In this document: positions 9,945 through 19,728 of the stretch, one piece after another
Layout of the letters: each line of letters opens with the position of its first letter
How positions within the stretch are numbered: position 1 is the first letter of the stretch
NCBI RefSeq assembly: GCF_001277215.2
Contig: NZ_CP013940.1
Span: 310,001 to 374,000, forward strand
Source of the DNA: Cronobacter malonaticus LMG 23826
Lineage (GTDB): Bacteria; Pseudomonadota; Gammaproteobacteria; Enterobacterales; Enterobacteriaceae
Direction of reading: 5' to 3'
Length of the DNA: 64,000 bases
Position numbers and translations under genes: made by a program
The notes under the pieces: model-generated
Told to the model about the DNA's origin: nothing
What the model saw: the letters and a program-made list of their open reading frames with translations, nothing else
The model's database searches: none

Positions 9945-11552
9945 ATGAATTTCAGGGCACGACGTCAGGCGTTGCGAATCTCAGGCATAATCATGGTGGT
10001 CTTACTGCCTGTGATGCTTGCGCTTTGGGTCGCCCATCATCGGGCAGTCAACGAGACGCGTGCACATCTGGATACCTTCGCGCAACTGGTCCTCAACCGT
10101 ACCGAACTGGTGTTAAACCATGTCGATGCCGCCCATAACGAAGCCGAAAAATATCAGGGCGAAATATGCTCTTCCGCGCATCAAAGAAATATGCTGGATA
10201 TTTCGCGCGGACAAATCTATATCGAAGATTTAATTTACGCACAGGGTGATGAGCTATTATGTTCAACTCTGTTCGACCAGCCTTTTATTCTCTCGCCTGC
10301 GAATTATACGCGCTCACCAGACATTGCTATTTACTATTATCGTGATACGCCATTTTTTGCTGGTCATAAAATGGTTTATTTGCGTAAAGGCAATTATGTC
10401 GCGGTGGTTAACCCGTTATCCTTTAGCGAAATACTATCTAATGACGCCACTATCTCTTATGGCGTTTATGACACCGTCACACGGGAGTTTTTTTCGGTAA
10501 GTGATAAAGCCGACGCCCGTGCGCTCGCGCCTTTTGCACGTTCACGGAATACCGATTTCCAGAACGAGGGCCGTTTCTGGTCGATTGTGCTCTCCGGCAA
10601 GCGTCCGATTGCCGTCGCCGTTTCAACCAGCGACGCCTGGTTCTGGCAGGCGTGGCGGCGCCAGATGTCGGTGATGTTGCCGCTCGGGCTTGTGATGGGC
10701 GGTTTGCTGGTTTTTCTCGGCACGCGCACCCGTAACCGCTTCAACTCGCCGAGCCGCCAGCTCCAGCGCGCGTTGCATAAACGCGCGTTGCGTCTGCATT
10801 ATCAGCCGATTATGGATATCAAGCACGGCATGTGCGTCGGCGCGGAAGCGCTGTTGCGCTGGCCCGGCTACAACGGTCAGGTGATGAGTCCGGCGGAGTT
10901 TATCCCGCTTGCGGAAAAAACCGGGATGATTGCGCAGGTGACTGATTATGTGGTGGAAGAGTTGTTTAATGACTTAGGCCATTTCCTGGCGACCCACCCG
11001 CAGATTTATATTTCTATTAACCTGTCGGCATCCGATTTCCATTCGTCGCGCCTGATAGCGTTAATCGAAGGGAAAAATAACCAGCATGGCGTTCGGGCGC
11101 AGCAAATCAAGATTGAAGTGACCGAGCGCGGCTTTATTGATGTGCCGCGCACCACGCCGGTTATTCAGGCGTTTCGCCAGTCAGGATTTGAGATTGCCAT
11201 TGATGATTTCGGCACCGGATATTCCAACCTTCATAATCTCTATTCGCTGAACGTCGATATTCTGAAAATTGATAAATCGTTTATCGATACCTTAACCACC
11301 AACAGCACCAGCCATCTGATCGCGGAACATATCATCGATATGGCGCAAAGCCTGCGGCTGAAAATTATCGCCGAGGGCGTTGAAACCGCCGAACAGGTGG
11401 GCTGGCTGTTGAAGCGCGGGGTGCAGTATTGCCAGGGGGGGCATTTCTCAAAAGCGCTGCCGCGTCAGGAGTTTGTCACCTGGCTGCAACAGGATGACGC
11501 CCGGGGAGTGCCGGGCTGGCAGAGTTGCACCATTAACCGTCAGGCGCTCTGA
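9945..11552 (+). CDS. pdeC: Cyclic di-GMP phosphodiesterase PdeC (CSS-motif and EAL domain)
   Basis: 535-aa membrane phosphodiesterase that hydrolyses c-di-GMP to pGpG. Two membrane helices (about 12-30 and 240-260) bracket a periplasmic CSS-motif domain containing EICSSAHQ. In E. coli PdeC the cysteines of this domain form a DsbA/DsbB-dependent disulfide that inhibits the enzyme. The cytoplasmic EAL domain has E301-A-L, KIEVTE, DDFGTGYS, KIDKSFID and AEGVET, all expected catalytic motifs. E. coli PdeC (YjcC) has 528 aa and the same neighbour, soxS. The 3' end overlaps the convergent soxS gene by 13 bases. Confidence 0.95.
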   Translation: MNFRARRQALRISGIIMVVLLPVMLALWVAHHRAVNETRAHLDTFAQLVLNRTELVLNHVDAAHNEAEKYQGEICSSAHQRNMLDISRGQIYIEDLIYAQGDELLCSTLFDQPFILSPANYTRSPDIAIYYYRDTPFFAGHKMVYLRKGNYVAVVNPLSFSEILSNDATISYGVYDTVTREFFSVSDKADARALAPFARSRNTDFQNEGRFWSIVLSGKRPIAVAVSTSDAWFWQAWRRQMSVMLPLGLVMGGLLVFLGTRTRNRFNSPSRQLQRALHKRALRLHYQPIMDIKHGMCVGAEALLRWPGYNGQVMSPAEFIPLAEKTGMIAQVTDYVVEELFNDLGHFLATHPQIYISINLSASDFHSSRLIALIEGKNNQHGVRAQQIKIEVTERGFIDVPRTTPVIQAFRQSGFEIAIDDFGTGYSNLHNLYSLNVDILKIDKSFIDTLTTNSTSHLIAEHIIDMAQSLRLKIIAEGVETAEQVGWLLKRGVQYCQGGHFSKALPRQEFVTWLQQDDARGVPGWQSCTINRQAL

Positions 11553-11863
11553 CGATAATCGCTCGGCGTGCGGTCGAACTGACGGCGAAATATCCGCGAA
11601 AACGTCTGTTGCGACACATAGCCATAATCCATCGCAATATCAAAAATCGGCCGTCGGGTCGTGCGCAGCTCCTGCGCCGCCAGTTGCAAACGCCGCTTGC
11701 GAATATACTCACCCAGCGTCTGATGCATCACGGTGCGAAACATCCGCTGTAGATACCATTTCGAATAGCCCGACTTCTTTGCCACCACATCGATATTCAG
11801 TGGCTGGTCAATATGCTCATCAATCCATTGCGTCAGCGCGTGGATAATTTCCTGATGTGACAT
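11540..11863 (-). CDS. soxS: Superoxide response regulator SoxS
   Basis: 107-aa AraC-family activator, exactly the length of E. coli SoxS, consisting of the two helix-turn-helix motifs only (KKSGYSKWYLQRMF and YVSQQTFSRIFRR). It activates the superoxide/nitric oxide regulon. The start at 11863 is preceded by AGAGGA; the longer frame runs into the promoter. Transcription is driven by oxidised or nitrosylated SoxR bound between the -35 and -10 of its promoter, seen at 11912-11942. Confidence 0.97.
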   Translation of the reverse strand: MSHQEIIHALTQWIDEHIDQPLNIDVVAKKSGYSKWYLQRMFRTVMHQTLGEYIRKRRLQLAAQELRTTRRPIFDIAMDYGYVSQQTFSRIFRRQFDRTPSDYRQSA

Positions 11864-11911
11864 AAGCCGTCCTCTTCCTCTGTTTTGGGTTAGCCGTTCT
11901 TCTGGTCGGCG

Positions 11912-11942
11912 AGTATAATTCCTCAAGTCAACTTGAGGTAAA
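11912..11942 (-). promoter_or_regulatory. soxS promoter with SoxR operator
   Basis: On the minus strand a -35 TTTACC and a -10 TATACT are separated by an overlong 19-bp spacer filled by the dyad CCTCAAGTCAACTTGAGG (11921-11938). This is the MerR-family arrangement in which SoxR untwists the DNA. The dyad also lies just before soxR, which allows autorepression. Confidence 0.95.
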
Positions 11943-11949
11943 GCCCCTG

Positions 11950-12408
11950 ATGGAAAAGAAAGCACCCAGAATCAAATCGCTGCTGACGCCGGGCGAAGTC
12001 GCGAAGCGCAGCGGCGTGGCGGTCTCCGCGCTGCACTTCTATGAAACTAAAGGCCTGATCAAAAGCACCCGCAACAGCGGCAATCAACGGCGTTACCGGC
12101 GAGACGTGCTGCGCCAGGTGGCGATTATTAAAATCGCCCAGCGTATCGGCATTCCGCTGGCGACGATTGGCGAGGCTATCGGCGTGTTGCCGGAAGGGCA
12201 TAACCTGAGCCCGAAGGCATGGAAGCAGCTCTCGATGCAGTGGCGCGAGGAGCTGGACCGGCGTATTAAAACGCTGACCGCGCTGCGCGACGATCTCGAC
12301 GGCTGCATCGGCTGCGGCTGTTTGTCGCACCGCGACTGCCCGCTGCGCAACCCCGAAGACCGTCTGGGCGCGCAGGGCAGCGGGGCGCGTCTGCTGGAAG
12401 ACGAATAA
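11950..12408 (+). CDS. soxR: Redox-sensing activator SoxR
   Basis: 152-aa MerR-family sensor (E. coli 154). The N-terminal winged HTH ([18 protein letters not shown]) and dimerisation helix are followed by the [2Fe-2S] ligands C119, C122, C124 and C130 (CIGCGC...C), at the same positions as in E. coli. Oxidation of the cluster switches on soxS. It diverges from soxS across their shared operator. The ATG follows GAGG at about 11 bases. Confidence 0.97.
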   Translation: MEKKAPRIKSLLTPGEVAKRSGVAVSALHFYETKGLIKSTRNSGNQRRYRRDVLRQVAIIKIAQRIGIPLATIGEAIGVLPEGHNLSPKAWKQLSMQWREELDRRIKTLTALRDDLDGCIGCGCLSHRDCPLRNPEDRLGAQGSGARLLEDE

Positions 12409-12485
12409 GCGGCGCGCAAACAAATTCGGTGCACTGGCGGCGGATTCTCTATAGTTAATGCAATGAAAAGCGAAAGGAAAACGCC

Positions 12486-13154
12486 ATGCTGACGGTCCAC
12501 CATCTGAATAATTCCCGCTCGCAGCGCATTCTTTTTGCGCTTGAAGAGCTTGGACAGCCCTATGAACTGGTGCGCTACCAGCGCGAGCCGACTATGCTGG
12601 CGCCGCCCTCGCTCAGGAAAGTGCATCCGCTCGGCAAGTCGCCGGTGCTGGAGGATAACGGCCAGAAAATTATCGAGTCCGGCGCGATTCTGGAGTATCT
12701 CCAGGAGACCTATGACACCGAACAGCGTTTTAAACCGCAGAGTGCGGAAGAGAAAATTCAGTACCGCATCTGGCTGCATTACGCCGAAGGTTCGTTAATG
12801 CCGCTGCTGTTAATGAAGCTGGTGTTTGGCAGCCTCGGGAAAAAGCCCGTTCCGCTCGGGCTTCGCACCCTCGGCAAAGCGCTTGGACAGGGCGTGCAGA
12901 AAGCCTGGCTTAATAAGCAGCTCGCCACTCACACGCGCTTTATGGAAGATCACCTGACACAACATCCATGGTTTGCCGGACAGACCTTCAGCATGGCGGA
13001 TATTCAGATGAGCTTCCCGGTTATCGCCCTGCTGGCGCGCAGCGACTCCGGCGAGTTCCGCCAGCTACGCGCGTGGCTTACCAATCTTCAGGCGCGTCCG
13101 GCCTGGCAGCGCGCCATCGAAAAAGGCGGCCCGCTGGAGATCCCCGGCAGCTAA
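12486..13154 (+). CDS. Glutathione S-transferase
   Basis: 222-aa protein with the two-domain GST layout. The N-terminal thioredoxin-like part has NNSRSQRILFALEELG (candidate catalytic Ser near residue 9-11), a cis-Pro region (GKSPVLED) and the glutathione-binding ESGAIL. The all-helical C-terminal domain has the N-capping FSMADIQMS. It probably conjugates glutathione to electrophiles; the substrate is unknown. The start follows AAGGAAAA. E. coli K-12 has no gene between soxR and ghxP; position beside soxR suggests, but does not show, a link to oxidative stress. Confidence 0.88.
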   Translation: MLTVHHLNNSRSQRILFALEELGQPYELVRYQREPTMLAPPSLRKVHPLGKSPVLEDNGQKIIESGAILEYLQETYDTEQRFKPQSAEEKIQYRIWLHYAEGSLMPLLLMKLVFGSLGKKPVPLGLRTLGKALGQGVQKAWLNKQLATHTRFMEDHLTQHPWFAGQTFSMADIQMSFPVIALLARSDSGEFRQLRAWLTNLQARPAWQRAIEKGGPLEIPGS

Positions 13155-13161
13155 TCGTTGT

Positions 13162-13187
13162 GGCCTTCCTATGAAGGCCCTGTTTTT
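13162..13187 (+). terminator. Terminator after the GST gene
   Basis: Hairpin GGCCTTC-CTAT-GAAGGCC followed by CTGTTTTT. Confidence 0.75.
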
Positions 13188-13337
13188 GCGCATCAACGAT
13201 ATCGTTTGCGCAGCCTGCGCTGAATTAATCATCAGACGACGCAACTTTTTGCCAAAAGCCATAAAGTTCAGTTGAAAATCCCCGCCCTAAGGCTGGATAA
13301 TCGTTTGCCTTAAAATTTTGCCGTTTTTTGCGCGTGG

Positions 13338-13353
13338 AGTTAAACGTTTGCTT
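13338..13353. promoter_or_regulatory. Candidate PurR operator upstream of ghxP
   Basis: AGTTAAACGTTTGCTT matches the 16-bp PurR consensus (ACGCAAACGTTTGCGT) at 12 positions, with the right half nearly perfect. A second 12/16 match lies at 13196-13211. ghxP is, from memory, a PurR-regulated purine permease gene in E. coli. The rest of 13155-13468 shows only the terminator and AT-rich promoter-like sequence. Confidence 0.5.
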
Positions 13354-13468
13354 TTTGTGGCTCCTCCAAAACCACAAACAGAACGCAGGGAGTTAACGTT
13401 TGATCCGCAGCGGGTTGTTTGCCACGCGCGAGCTTTAAAAACTCACACTTTTCAGGGGATGTCTCATT

Positions 13469-14818
13469 ATGTCTACGCCTTCTGCGCGTAACGGCGGTTC
13501 ACTCGACGCCTTTTTTAAAATTTCCGCGCGCGGCAGTAACGTGCGTCAGGAGATTGTTGCCGGTCTCACCACATTTCTCGCGATGGTCTATTCGGTGATC
13601 GTCGTGCCGGGCATGCTCGGCAAAGCCGGTTTTCCGCCTGCCGCCGTGTTTGTCGCCACTTGTCTGGTGGCAGGTGTTGGCTCCATCGTGATGGGGCTGT
13701 GGGCGAATCTGCCGCTGGCGATTGGCTGCGCCATCTCGCTGACCGCCTTTACGGCGTTTAGCCTGGTGCTCGGGCAGCACATCAGCGTACCGGTCGCGCT
13801 CGGCGCGGTCTTCCTGATGGGCGTGCTGTTTACCGTTATCTCCGCAACCGGCATTCGTAGCTGGATCCTGCGTAACCTGCCGCAGGGCGTGGCGCACGGC
13901 ACCGGCATCGGTATCGGTCTGTTCCTGTTGCTGATTGCCGCGAACGGCGTAGGCCTGGTCATTAAAAACCCGCTCGACGGCTTGCCGGTGGCGCTTGGCC
14001 ATTTCGCGAGCTTCCCGGTGATCATGTCGCTGATTGGTCTTGCGGTTATTATCGGTCTTGAGAAACTCAAAGTGCCGGGCGGCATTCTGCTGACCATCAT
14101 CGGTATTTCCATTGTCGGCCTGATTTTCGATCCGACGGTGAAGTTCACCGGCCTGTTCGCCATGCCGTCGCTGAGCGATGACAAGGGCAATTCGCTGATC
14201 GGCAGCCTGGATATCATGGGCGCGCTCGATCCTGTGGTGATTCCGAGCGTGCTGGCGCTGGTGATGACCGCCGTGTTTGACGCCACCGGCACCATTCGCG
14301 CGGTCGCGGGCCAGGCGAATCTACTGGATAAAGACGGTCAGATCATCGACGGCGGCAAAGCGCTGACCACCGACTCCCTCTCCAGCGTCTTCTCAGGCCT
14401 GGTGGGCGCGGCACCGGCAGCGGTGTATATCGAATCTGCCGCTGGCACCGCGGCGGGCGGTAAAACGGGCCTGACGGCGATTACCGTCGGCGTGCTGTTC
14501 CTGCTTATCCTGTTCCTCTCGCCGCTCTCGTACCTGGTACCGGCGTATGCCACAGCGCCCGCGCTGATGTATGTTGGCCTGCTGATGCTGAGCAACGTGG
14601 CGAAAATCGACTTCGCTGATTTCGTGGATGCGATGGCGGGGCTGATTACCGCGGTGTTTATCGTGCTGACCTGCAACATCGTGACCGGCATCATGATAGG
14701 TTTTGCGTCGCTGGTCATTGGCCGCGTCGTCTCCGGTGAGTTCCGCAAGCTTAATATCGGCACTATTGTCATCGCCATCGCGCTGGTCGCTTTCTACGCG
14801 GGCGGCTGGGCAATCTAA
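13469..14818 (+). CDS. ghxP: Guanine/hypoxanthine permease GhxP
   Basis: 449-aa NCS2/AzgA-type inner-membrane transporter, nearly collinear with E. coli GhxP (YjcD): it starts [16 protein letters not shown] and ends [10 protein letters not shown]. About 13-14 hydrophobic segments fill residues 35-449. It imports guanine and hypoxanthine with protons for salvage. GGGGA precedes the ATG. PurR-like sites upstream suggest purine repression, and a terminator follows directly. Confidence 0.96.
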   Translation: MSTPSARNGGSLDAFFKISARGSNVRQEIVAGLTTFLAMVYSVIVVPGMLGKAGFPPAAVFVATCLVAGVGSIVMGLWANLPLAIGCAISLTAFTAFSLVLGQHISVPVALGAVFLMGVLFTVISATGIRSWILRNLPQGVAHGTGIGIGLFLLLIAANGVGLVIKNPLDGLPVALGHFASFPVIMSLIGLAVIIGLEKLKVPGGILLTIIGISIVGLIFDPTVKFTGLFAMPSLSDDKGNSLIGSLDIMGALDPVVIPSVLALVMTAVFDATGTIRAVAGQANLLDKDGQIIDGGKALTTDSLSSVFSGLVGAAPAAVYIESAAGTAAGGKTGLTAITVGVLFLLILFLSPLSYLVPAYATAPALMYVGLLMLSNVAKIDFADFVDAMAGLITAVFIVLTCNIVTGIMIGFASLVIGRVVSGEFRKLNIGTIVIAIALVAFYAGGWAI

Positions 14819-14834
14819 ACCTTTCTTTAACGAA

Positions 14835-14856
14835 GCGGGCTGCGGCCCGCTTTTTT
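14835..14856 (+). terminator. ghxP terminator
   Basis: Hairpin GCGGGC-TGCG-GCCCGC followed by six T. Confidence 0.85.
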
Positions 14857-14957
14857 CCTGCTTTCAGGGCACAACCTGATTCCTTTTCCGGCGCGTCAGT
14901 GTTCTATTATCAAAGGTGAGTCTTTCATCACAGATAATAAGGAGCCGCTCAGACCGC

Positions 14958-16604
14958 ATGGAAATCTTTTTTACCATTCTCATCATGACCCTCATGGTAT
15001 CGCTCTCCGGGGTCGTTACCCGCATGCTGCCCTTCCAAATCCCGCTGCCGCTGATGCAGATAGCCATCGGGGCGCTGCTCGCCTGGCCGACGTTCGGTCT
15101 GCACGTCGACTTTAACCCCGAGCTGTTCCTGGTCCTGTTTATTCCGCCGCTGTTGTTCGCCGACGGCTGGAAAACCCCGACCCGCGAATTTCTCGATCAC
15201 GGCCGCGAAATTATCGGCCTCGCGCTGGCACTGGTGGTGGTCACCGTTGTCGGCATCGGTTTTCTTATCTACTGGATGGTGCCGGGCATTCCACTCATTC
15301 CTGCTTTCGCGCTGGCGGCGGTGCTGTCGCCAACCGATGCGGTGGCGCTTTCCGGCATCGTGGGCGAAGGCCGTATCCCGAAAAAAATCATGGGAATTTT
15401 GCAGGGCGAGGCGCTGATGAATGACGCCTCCGGCCTGGTGTCCCTGAAATTCGCCGTCGCGGTCGCGATGGGGACGATGGTCTTTACCGTGGGCGGCGCG
15501 TCGCTGGAGTTTTTAAAAGTGGCGATTGGCGGTCTGCTCGCCGGGATCGCGGTAAGCTGGCTGTATGGCCGCTCGCTGCGCCTGCTGAGCCGCTGGGGCG
15601 GCGATGAGCCCGCTACGCAGATAGTTCTGCTGTTCCTGCTGCCGTTCGCCTCTTATCTGATTGCCGAACATATCGGCTTCTCCGGCATTCTGGCCGCGGT
15701 GGCCGCCGGGATGACCATCACCCGCTCCGGCGTGATGCGCACCGCGCCGCTGGCGATGCGCCTGCGCGCCAACAGCGTCTGGTCGATGCTGGAGTTTGTG
15801 TTTAACGGCATGGTCTTCCTGATGCTCGGTCTGCAACTGCCGGGGATTATGGAGACGTCGCTTGCCGCCGCCGAAAAAGATCCGAACGTCGAGACCTGGA
15901 TGCTGTTCATGGATGTCGTTCTGATCTACGGGGCGCTGATTGGCGTGCGTTTCCTGTGGCTGTGGATCATGAAGCGCTTTAGCCTGCGTTTTCTGAAGAA
16001 AAAACCGCTGACGTTTGGCGAGTACTCGACGCGCGAGCTGCTGGTGGCGTCGTTCGCCGGCGTGCGTGGGGCGATTACCCTTGCGGGTGTGCTCTCCATA
16101 CCGCTGCTGCTGCCGGACGGCTCGCCGTTCCCGGCGCGCTATGAGCTGGTGTTCCTGGCTGCGGGCGTCATTCTTTTCTCGCTGTTTGTCGGCGTGATCC
16201 TGCTGCCGATTCTGCTGCAACAGGTTGAGACGCCGGATCACGGCCTGGCGCACAAAGAAGAACGCATGGCGCGTTCGGTGACAGCGGAAGTGGCGATTAC
16301 CGCCATCCAGAAAATGGAAGAGCGTCTGGCTGCGGATACCGAAGAGAACATCGACGATCAGTTGTTAAGAGAAGTTTCCGCACGCGTGGTGGGGAACCTG
16401 CGCCGCCGCGCAGACGGGCGCAACGATGTGGAAAACAGTGAGCTTGAGGAAAATCTTGAGCGCCGTTTCCGCCTGACCGCACTGCGTGCGGAGCGCGCCG
16501 AGCTGTACCACCTGCGCGCCACGCGGCAAATCAGTAACGAGACGCTGCAAAAAATGCTGCACGATATGGACCTGCTCGAAGCGCTGCTGATGGAGCGCAA
16601 ATAA
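14958..16604 (+). CDS. yjcE: CPA1-family Na+/H+ antiporter YjcE
   Basis: 548-aa inner-membrane cation/proton antiporter (E. coli YjcE 549). Residues 1-430 form about 12 membrane helices. They include the family's LSPTDAVALSGI and GEALMNDASG segments, whose acidic residues carry the exchanged ions. A charged cytoplasmic tail of about 120 residues follows. I start at the ATG at 14958, which gives the E. coli N-terminus MEIFFTILIM; an AAGGAG lies about 13 bases upstream, rather far. The in-frame start at 14916 would add 14 non-conserved residues. Confidence 0.94.
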   Translation: MEIFFTILIMTLMVSLSGVVTRMLPFQIPLPLMQIAIGALLAWPTFGLHVDFNPELFLVLFIPPLLFADGWKTPTREFLDHGREIIGLALALVVVTVVGIGFLIYWMVPGIPLIPAFALAAVLSPTDAVALSGIVGEGRIPKKIMGILQGEALMNDASGLVSLKFAVAVAMGTMVFTVGGASLEFLKVAIGGLLAGIAVSWLYGRSLRLLSRWGGDEPATQIVLLFLLPFASYLIAEHIGFSGILAAVAAGMTITRSGVMRTAPLAMRLRANSVWSMLEFVFNGMVFLMLGLQLPGIMETSLAAAEKDPNVETWMLFMDVVLIYGALIGVRFLWLWIMKRFSLRFLKKKPLTFGEYSTRELLVASFAGVRGAITLAGVLSIPLLLPDGSPFPARYELVFLAAGVILFSLFVGVILLPILLQQVETPDHGLAHKEERMARSVTAEVAITAIQKMEERLAADTEENIDDQLLREVSARVVGNLRRRADGRNDVENSELEENLERRFRLTALRAERAELYHLRATRQISNETLQKMLHDMDLLEALLMERK

Positions 16605-16610
16605 CCGTAA

Positions 16611-16639
16611 CCGCCGGAGTTTTCCGGCGGTTTTTTTTT
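16611..16639 (+). terminator. yjcE terminator
   Basis: Hairpin CCGCCGG-AGTTTT-CCGGCGG followed by nine T. It also abuts the end of the convergent oxidoreductase gene. Confidence 0.85.
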
Positions 16640-17933
16640 ACCGTCCCGCCAGCCGTCGCACCAGTTCAAACTCGCTAAAATTCACCGGCCGCTGCTGCTG
16701 CATTGAGATATTCCCGGCAATGCCTGTGAGAATGGACATCGCGCCCGCGCGGTGATCGGCGGCGCGTTGCAGCGGGTCGTCGCCCGGCTCACCGAAGAGA
16801 TCGGCCAGCATCGCGTTGTCGCCGCCGCCGTGCCCGCCTTCGCCCAGCGTGAAATCCGCCTTCCAGGGGGCCGCAAACATCGGGTAAACCGTGATATCAC
16901 AGCGGTCGAGGCTGCCTTCGGCCTCACGCAGCCCGCCGCCGTTAACGTAAGAGTTTTCCACCAGTTTCATTTCAAGCCGACCGCGGCTGCCGTTAAACAC
17001 CACGTTGAGTCCCTCCTGCGGCAGATACGCATTGAGCGAATAGGTGAGCTGCGTCTGGTTCTGGTATTTCACCAGCACCGACAGCGTATCCTCAATGGTA
17101 ATGCCGTCGCCAAAAACGCTCTGATCACGAAAGTAGCTGCCCTCGTGTTCGGCATCCAGATAGAGCGCTTTAAGCTGCGCGCTCTCCTCCATGTGCAGCG
17201 CAAACGGGTCGTCCTTCGCCGCCGCATAGCCGTGGGCGCGTGGGTAAAAGTGCGAAACGCCGCGCTTTTCGGCGTTTTCACGCCCATAAAAACGCAGCGC
17301 GCCTTCGGCATAAACCCGTTGCGGGTAGCTGCCGAGCCAGAAATTCATTAAGTCGAAATGGTGGGTGGATTTATGCACCAGCAGGCCGCCGCTGTTGCGC
17401 TTCTCCCGGTGCCAGCGGCGGAAATAGTCCGCGCCATGTTCAGTATTCAGCAGCCATTCGAAGTGCACCGAAAACACCTCGCCGATAGTGCCGTTCATCA
17501 GCAGTTCGCGCACTTTGCTGTGGTGCGGCGCATAGCGGTAGTTGAAGGTCACACGCACTTCGCGGCCCGTCTCTTCAATGGCGTTAAGGATGCGTAGCGC
17601 ACGCGCTTCGTCGATGGTCATCGGTTTTTCGGTGATGACATCGCAGCCCGCATGGAGCGCGCGGACGATGTAGTCGTCGTGAGTGCGATCCATCGTGGTG
17701 ACGATGATCGTATCGGGCCGGGTGTTGCGGATCATCGCTTCAAACTGCGCGGCGACGAAACAGGGCACCGGCGGCGCGCCTGCGTTTTCCAGCAGACGAT
17801 TAGCGTAGCGCATGCGGGTCTGGTTGGTGTCGCAGAACGCGACCATCTGCGCGCTGTCGCGAAACGTCCTGCCGATAGCCTCGATATACATTCCGGCGCG
17901 CCCGCCGGTTCCCACCAGGGCGTATTTTTTCAC
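16638..17933 (-). CDS. Gfo/Idh/MocA-family oxidoreductase
   Basis: About 431-aa NAD(P)-dependent sugar/cyclitol dehydrogenase-type enzyme. The N-terminal Rossmann fold shows ALVGTGGRAGMY near residues 5-17 and the family EKP motif (DVITEKPMT) near 105. The C-terminal domain has NYRYAPHHSKVRELL and HKSTHHFDLMNFWLGS, which carries the usual catalytic-site His. The substrate is unknown. The longest frame starts at a TTG at 17954; I prefer the GTG at 17933 because GAGAGG lies 9 bases before it. It replaces yjcF of the E. coli order. A KdgR-like operator 40 bases upstream hints at a role in uronate or pectin-derived sugar metabolism. Confidence 0.85.
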   Translation of the reverse strand: MKKYALVGTGGRAGMYIEAIGRTFRDSAQMVAFCDTNQTRMRYANRLLENAGAPPVPCFVAAQFEAMIRNTRPDTIIVTTMDRTHDDYIVRALHAGCDVITEKPMTIDEARALRILNAIEETGREVRVTFNYRYAPHHSKVRELLMNGTIGEVFSVHFEWLLNTEHGADYFRRWHREKRNSGGLLVHKSTHHFDLMNFWLGSYPQRVYAEGALRFYGRENAEKRGVSHFYPRAHGYAAAKDDPFALHMEESAQLKALYLDAEHEGSYFRDQSVFGDGITIEDTLSVLVKYQNQTQLTYSLNAYLPQEGLNVVFNGSRGRLEMKLVENSYVNGGGLREAEGSLDRCDITVYPMFAAPWKADFTLGEGGHGGGDNAMLADLFGEPGDDPLQRAADHRAGAMSILTGIAGNISMQQQRPVNFSEFELVRRLAGR

Positions 17934-17974
17934 GGTCAACGTCCTCTCAGCCAAAATGACATGTTGTATGTATA

Positions 17975-17996
17975 AAATAAAAACGATGTTTCATTT
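17975..17996. promoter_or_regulatory. KdgR-like operator upstream of the oxidoreductase gene
   Basis: The core AAACGATGTTTCATTT has a perfect right half of the KdgR palindrome (TGTTTCATTT) and a weaker, A-rich left half. It shares AAACGATGTTT with the site between kdgT and kduI in this window. Regulation is inferred. Confidence 0.5.
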
Positions 17997-18051
17997 TTAT
18001 AATGTAGCGCGAGAGGCGTTGTGGGACAGAACGAAAGGGGAAAAGTGTGAT

Positions 18052-18072
18052 CCCCGGCCGTCATAGCCGGGG
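18052..18072 (-). terminator. Hairpin downstream of actP
   Basis: CCCCGGC-CGTCATA-GCCGGGG lies 9 bases past the actP stop on the minus strand. The T tract is weak, so confidence is moderate. Confidence 0.55.
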
Positions 18073-18081
18073 AGAAGAGGC

Positions 18082-19728
18082 TTAGTGCGCGCGGCCCTGT
18101 TCGATGCCAAGACCGGTTTGTGAGCGGATAAACTGCGCGCGGAACTGCTCGCGCTCCAGATTGCCCTGCGCGCTGTTGTCGGTTGCCGAGAAGACCCAGA
18201 TCCCGATAAACGCCACGGCGATGGAGAACAGCGCCGGATATTCATACGGGAAGACCGGCGCGGCGTGACCAAGCACCTGCACCCAGACGGTCGGGCCGAG
18301 GATCATCAGCACCACGGCGGTGAGCAGGCCGAGCCAGCCGCCAATCATCGCGCCGCGAGTGGTGAGCTTCGACCAGTACATCGAGAGCAAAATGATCGGG
18401 AAGTTACAGCTCGCCGCAATCGAGAACGCCAGGCCCACCATGAACGCGATGTTCTGCTTCTCAAACAGAATCCCGAGCAGGATAGCCACCACGCCGAGCA
18501 CCAGCACGGTGATTTTCGAGACGCGCAGCTCGTCACGCTCGGTAGCACCTTTGCGAAAGACGTTGGCGTAGAGATCGTGCGACACCGCCGACGCGCCCGC
18601 GAGCGTCAGGCCAGCCACAACCGCGAGGATCGTGGCGAAGGCGACCGCCGAGATAAAGCCCAGGAACAGGTTGCCGCCCACGGCATCGGCCAGATGTACC
18701 GCCGCCATGTTGTTGCCGCCAATCAGCGCGCCAGTGGCGTCTTTAAACGCCGGGTTCGCGCCCACCAGCATGATGGCGCCAAAGCCGATGATAAAGGTCA
18801 GGATGTAGAAATAACCCATAAACCCGGTGGCGTAGAACACGCTCTTACGCGCTTCGCGGGCGTCGCTGACGGTAAAGAAGCGCATCAGGATATGCGGCAG
18901 ACCGGCGGTGCCGAACATCAGGCCGAGGCCGAGCGACAGCGCGGAAACCGGATCTTTCACCAGACCGCCAGGACTCATGATAGCGCTGCCTTTCGGGTGA
19001 ACCGCCATCGCTTCCGTAAACAGGTTGTTGAAGCTAAAGCCCACATGCTTCATTACCATGAACGCCATAAAGCTTGCGCCGAACAGTAGTAATACGGCTT
19101 TGATGATCTGCACCCAGGTGGTGGCCAGCATGCCGCCGAACAGCACATACATCACCATCAGCACGCCCACCAGCACCACGGCGATGTGGTAGTTCAGGCC
19201 GAAAAGCAGCTCGATAAGCTTGCCTGCGCCAACCATCTGCGCAATCAGATAGAGCGCGACCACCACCAGCGAACCACAGGCGGAGAGCAGACGGATAGGG
19301 CGCTGCTTCAGGCGATAGGAGGCGACGTCCGCAAAGGTGTAACGCCCGAGGTTACGCAACCGCTCGGCGATTAAAAACAGAATAATCGGCCAGCCCACCA
19401 GGAAGCCCAGCGAGTAAATGAGCCCGTCGTAGCCGGATGTATAGACCAGCGCGGAGATGCCGAGGAACGACGCGGCGGACATAAAGTCGCCCGCGATGGC
19501 AAGACCGTTCTGAAAGCCGGTAATGTTGCCGCCCGCGGTGTAGTAATCGCTGCGCGAACGGGTGCGTTTAGAGGCCCAGTAGGTGATGCCAAGCGTCAGC
19601 GCCACGAAGATCAGGAACATGATGATGGCCTGCCAGTTGGTCGGCTGGCGCTGTACATCACCGGTCAGCGCATCGGCGAGAGCGGCGGGCGAAAGCAGAG
19701 TCAGCAGCGGGAAAAGCACCTTTTTCAT
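18082..19728 (-). CDS. actP: Cation/acetate symporter ActP
   Basis: 548-aa sodium:solute symporter (E. coli ActP 549) that imports acetate and glycolate. It has an N-terminal signal-like segment ([18 protein letters not shown]) and about 13 membrane helices, with SSS-family sequences such as [25 protein letters not shown] and [14 protein letters not shown]. It is the last gene of acs-yjcH-actP; its ATG overlaps the yjcH stop (ATGA), implying coupled translation. A GAGGTGA ribosome site lies upstream. Confidence 0.97.
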   Translation of the reverse strand: MKKVLFPLLTLLSPAALADALTGDVQRQPTNWQAIIMFLIFVALTLGITYWASKRTRSRSDYYTAGGNITGFQNGLAIAGDFMSAASFLGISALVYTSGYDGLIYSLGFLVGWPIILFLIAERLRNLGRYTFADVASYRLKQRPIRLLSACGSLVVVALYLIAQMVGAGKLIELLFGLNYHIAVVLVGVLMVMYVLFGGMLATTWVQIIKAVLLLFGASFMAFMVMKHVGFSFNNLFTEAMAVHPKGSAIMSPGGLVKDPVSALSLGLGLMFGTAGLPHILMRFFTVSDAREARKSVFYATGFMGYFYILTFIIGFGAIMLVGANPAFKDATGALIGGNNMAAVHLADAVGGNLFLGFISAVAFATILAVVAGLTLAGASAVSHDLYANVFRKGATERDELRVSKITVLVLGVVAILLGILFEKQNIAFMVGLAFSIAASCNFPIILLSMYWSKLTTRGAMIGGWLGLLTAVVLMILGPTVWVQVLGHAAPVFPYEYPALFSIAVAFIGIWVFSATDNSAQGNLEREQFRAQFIRSQTGLGIEQGRAH

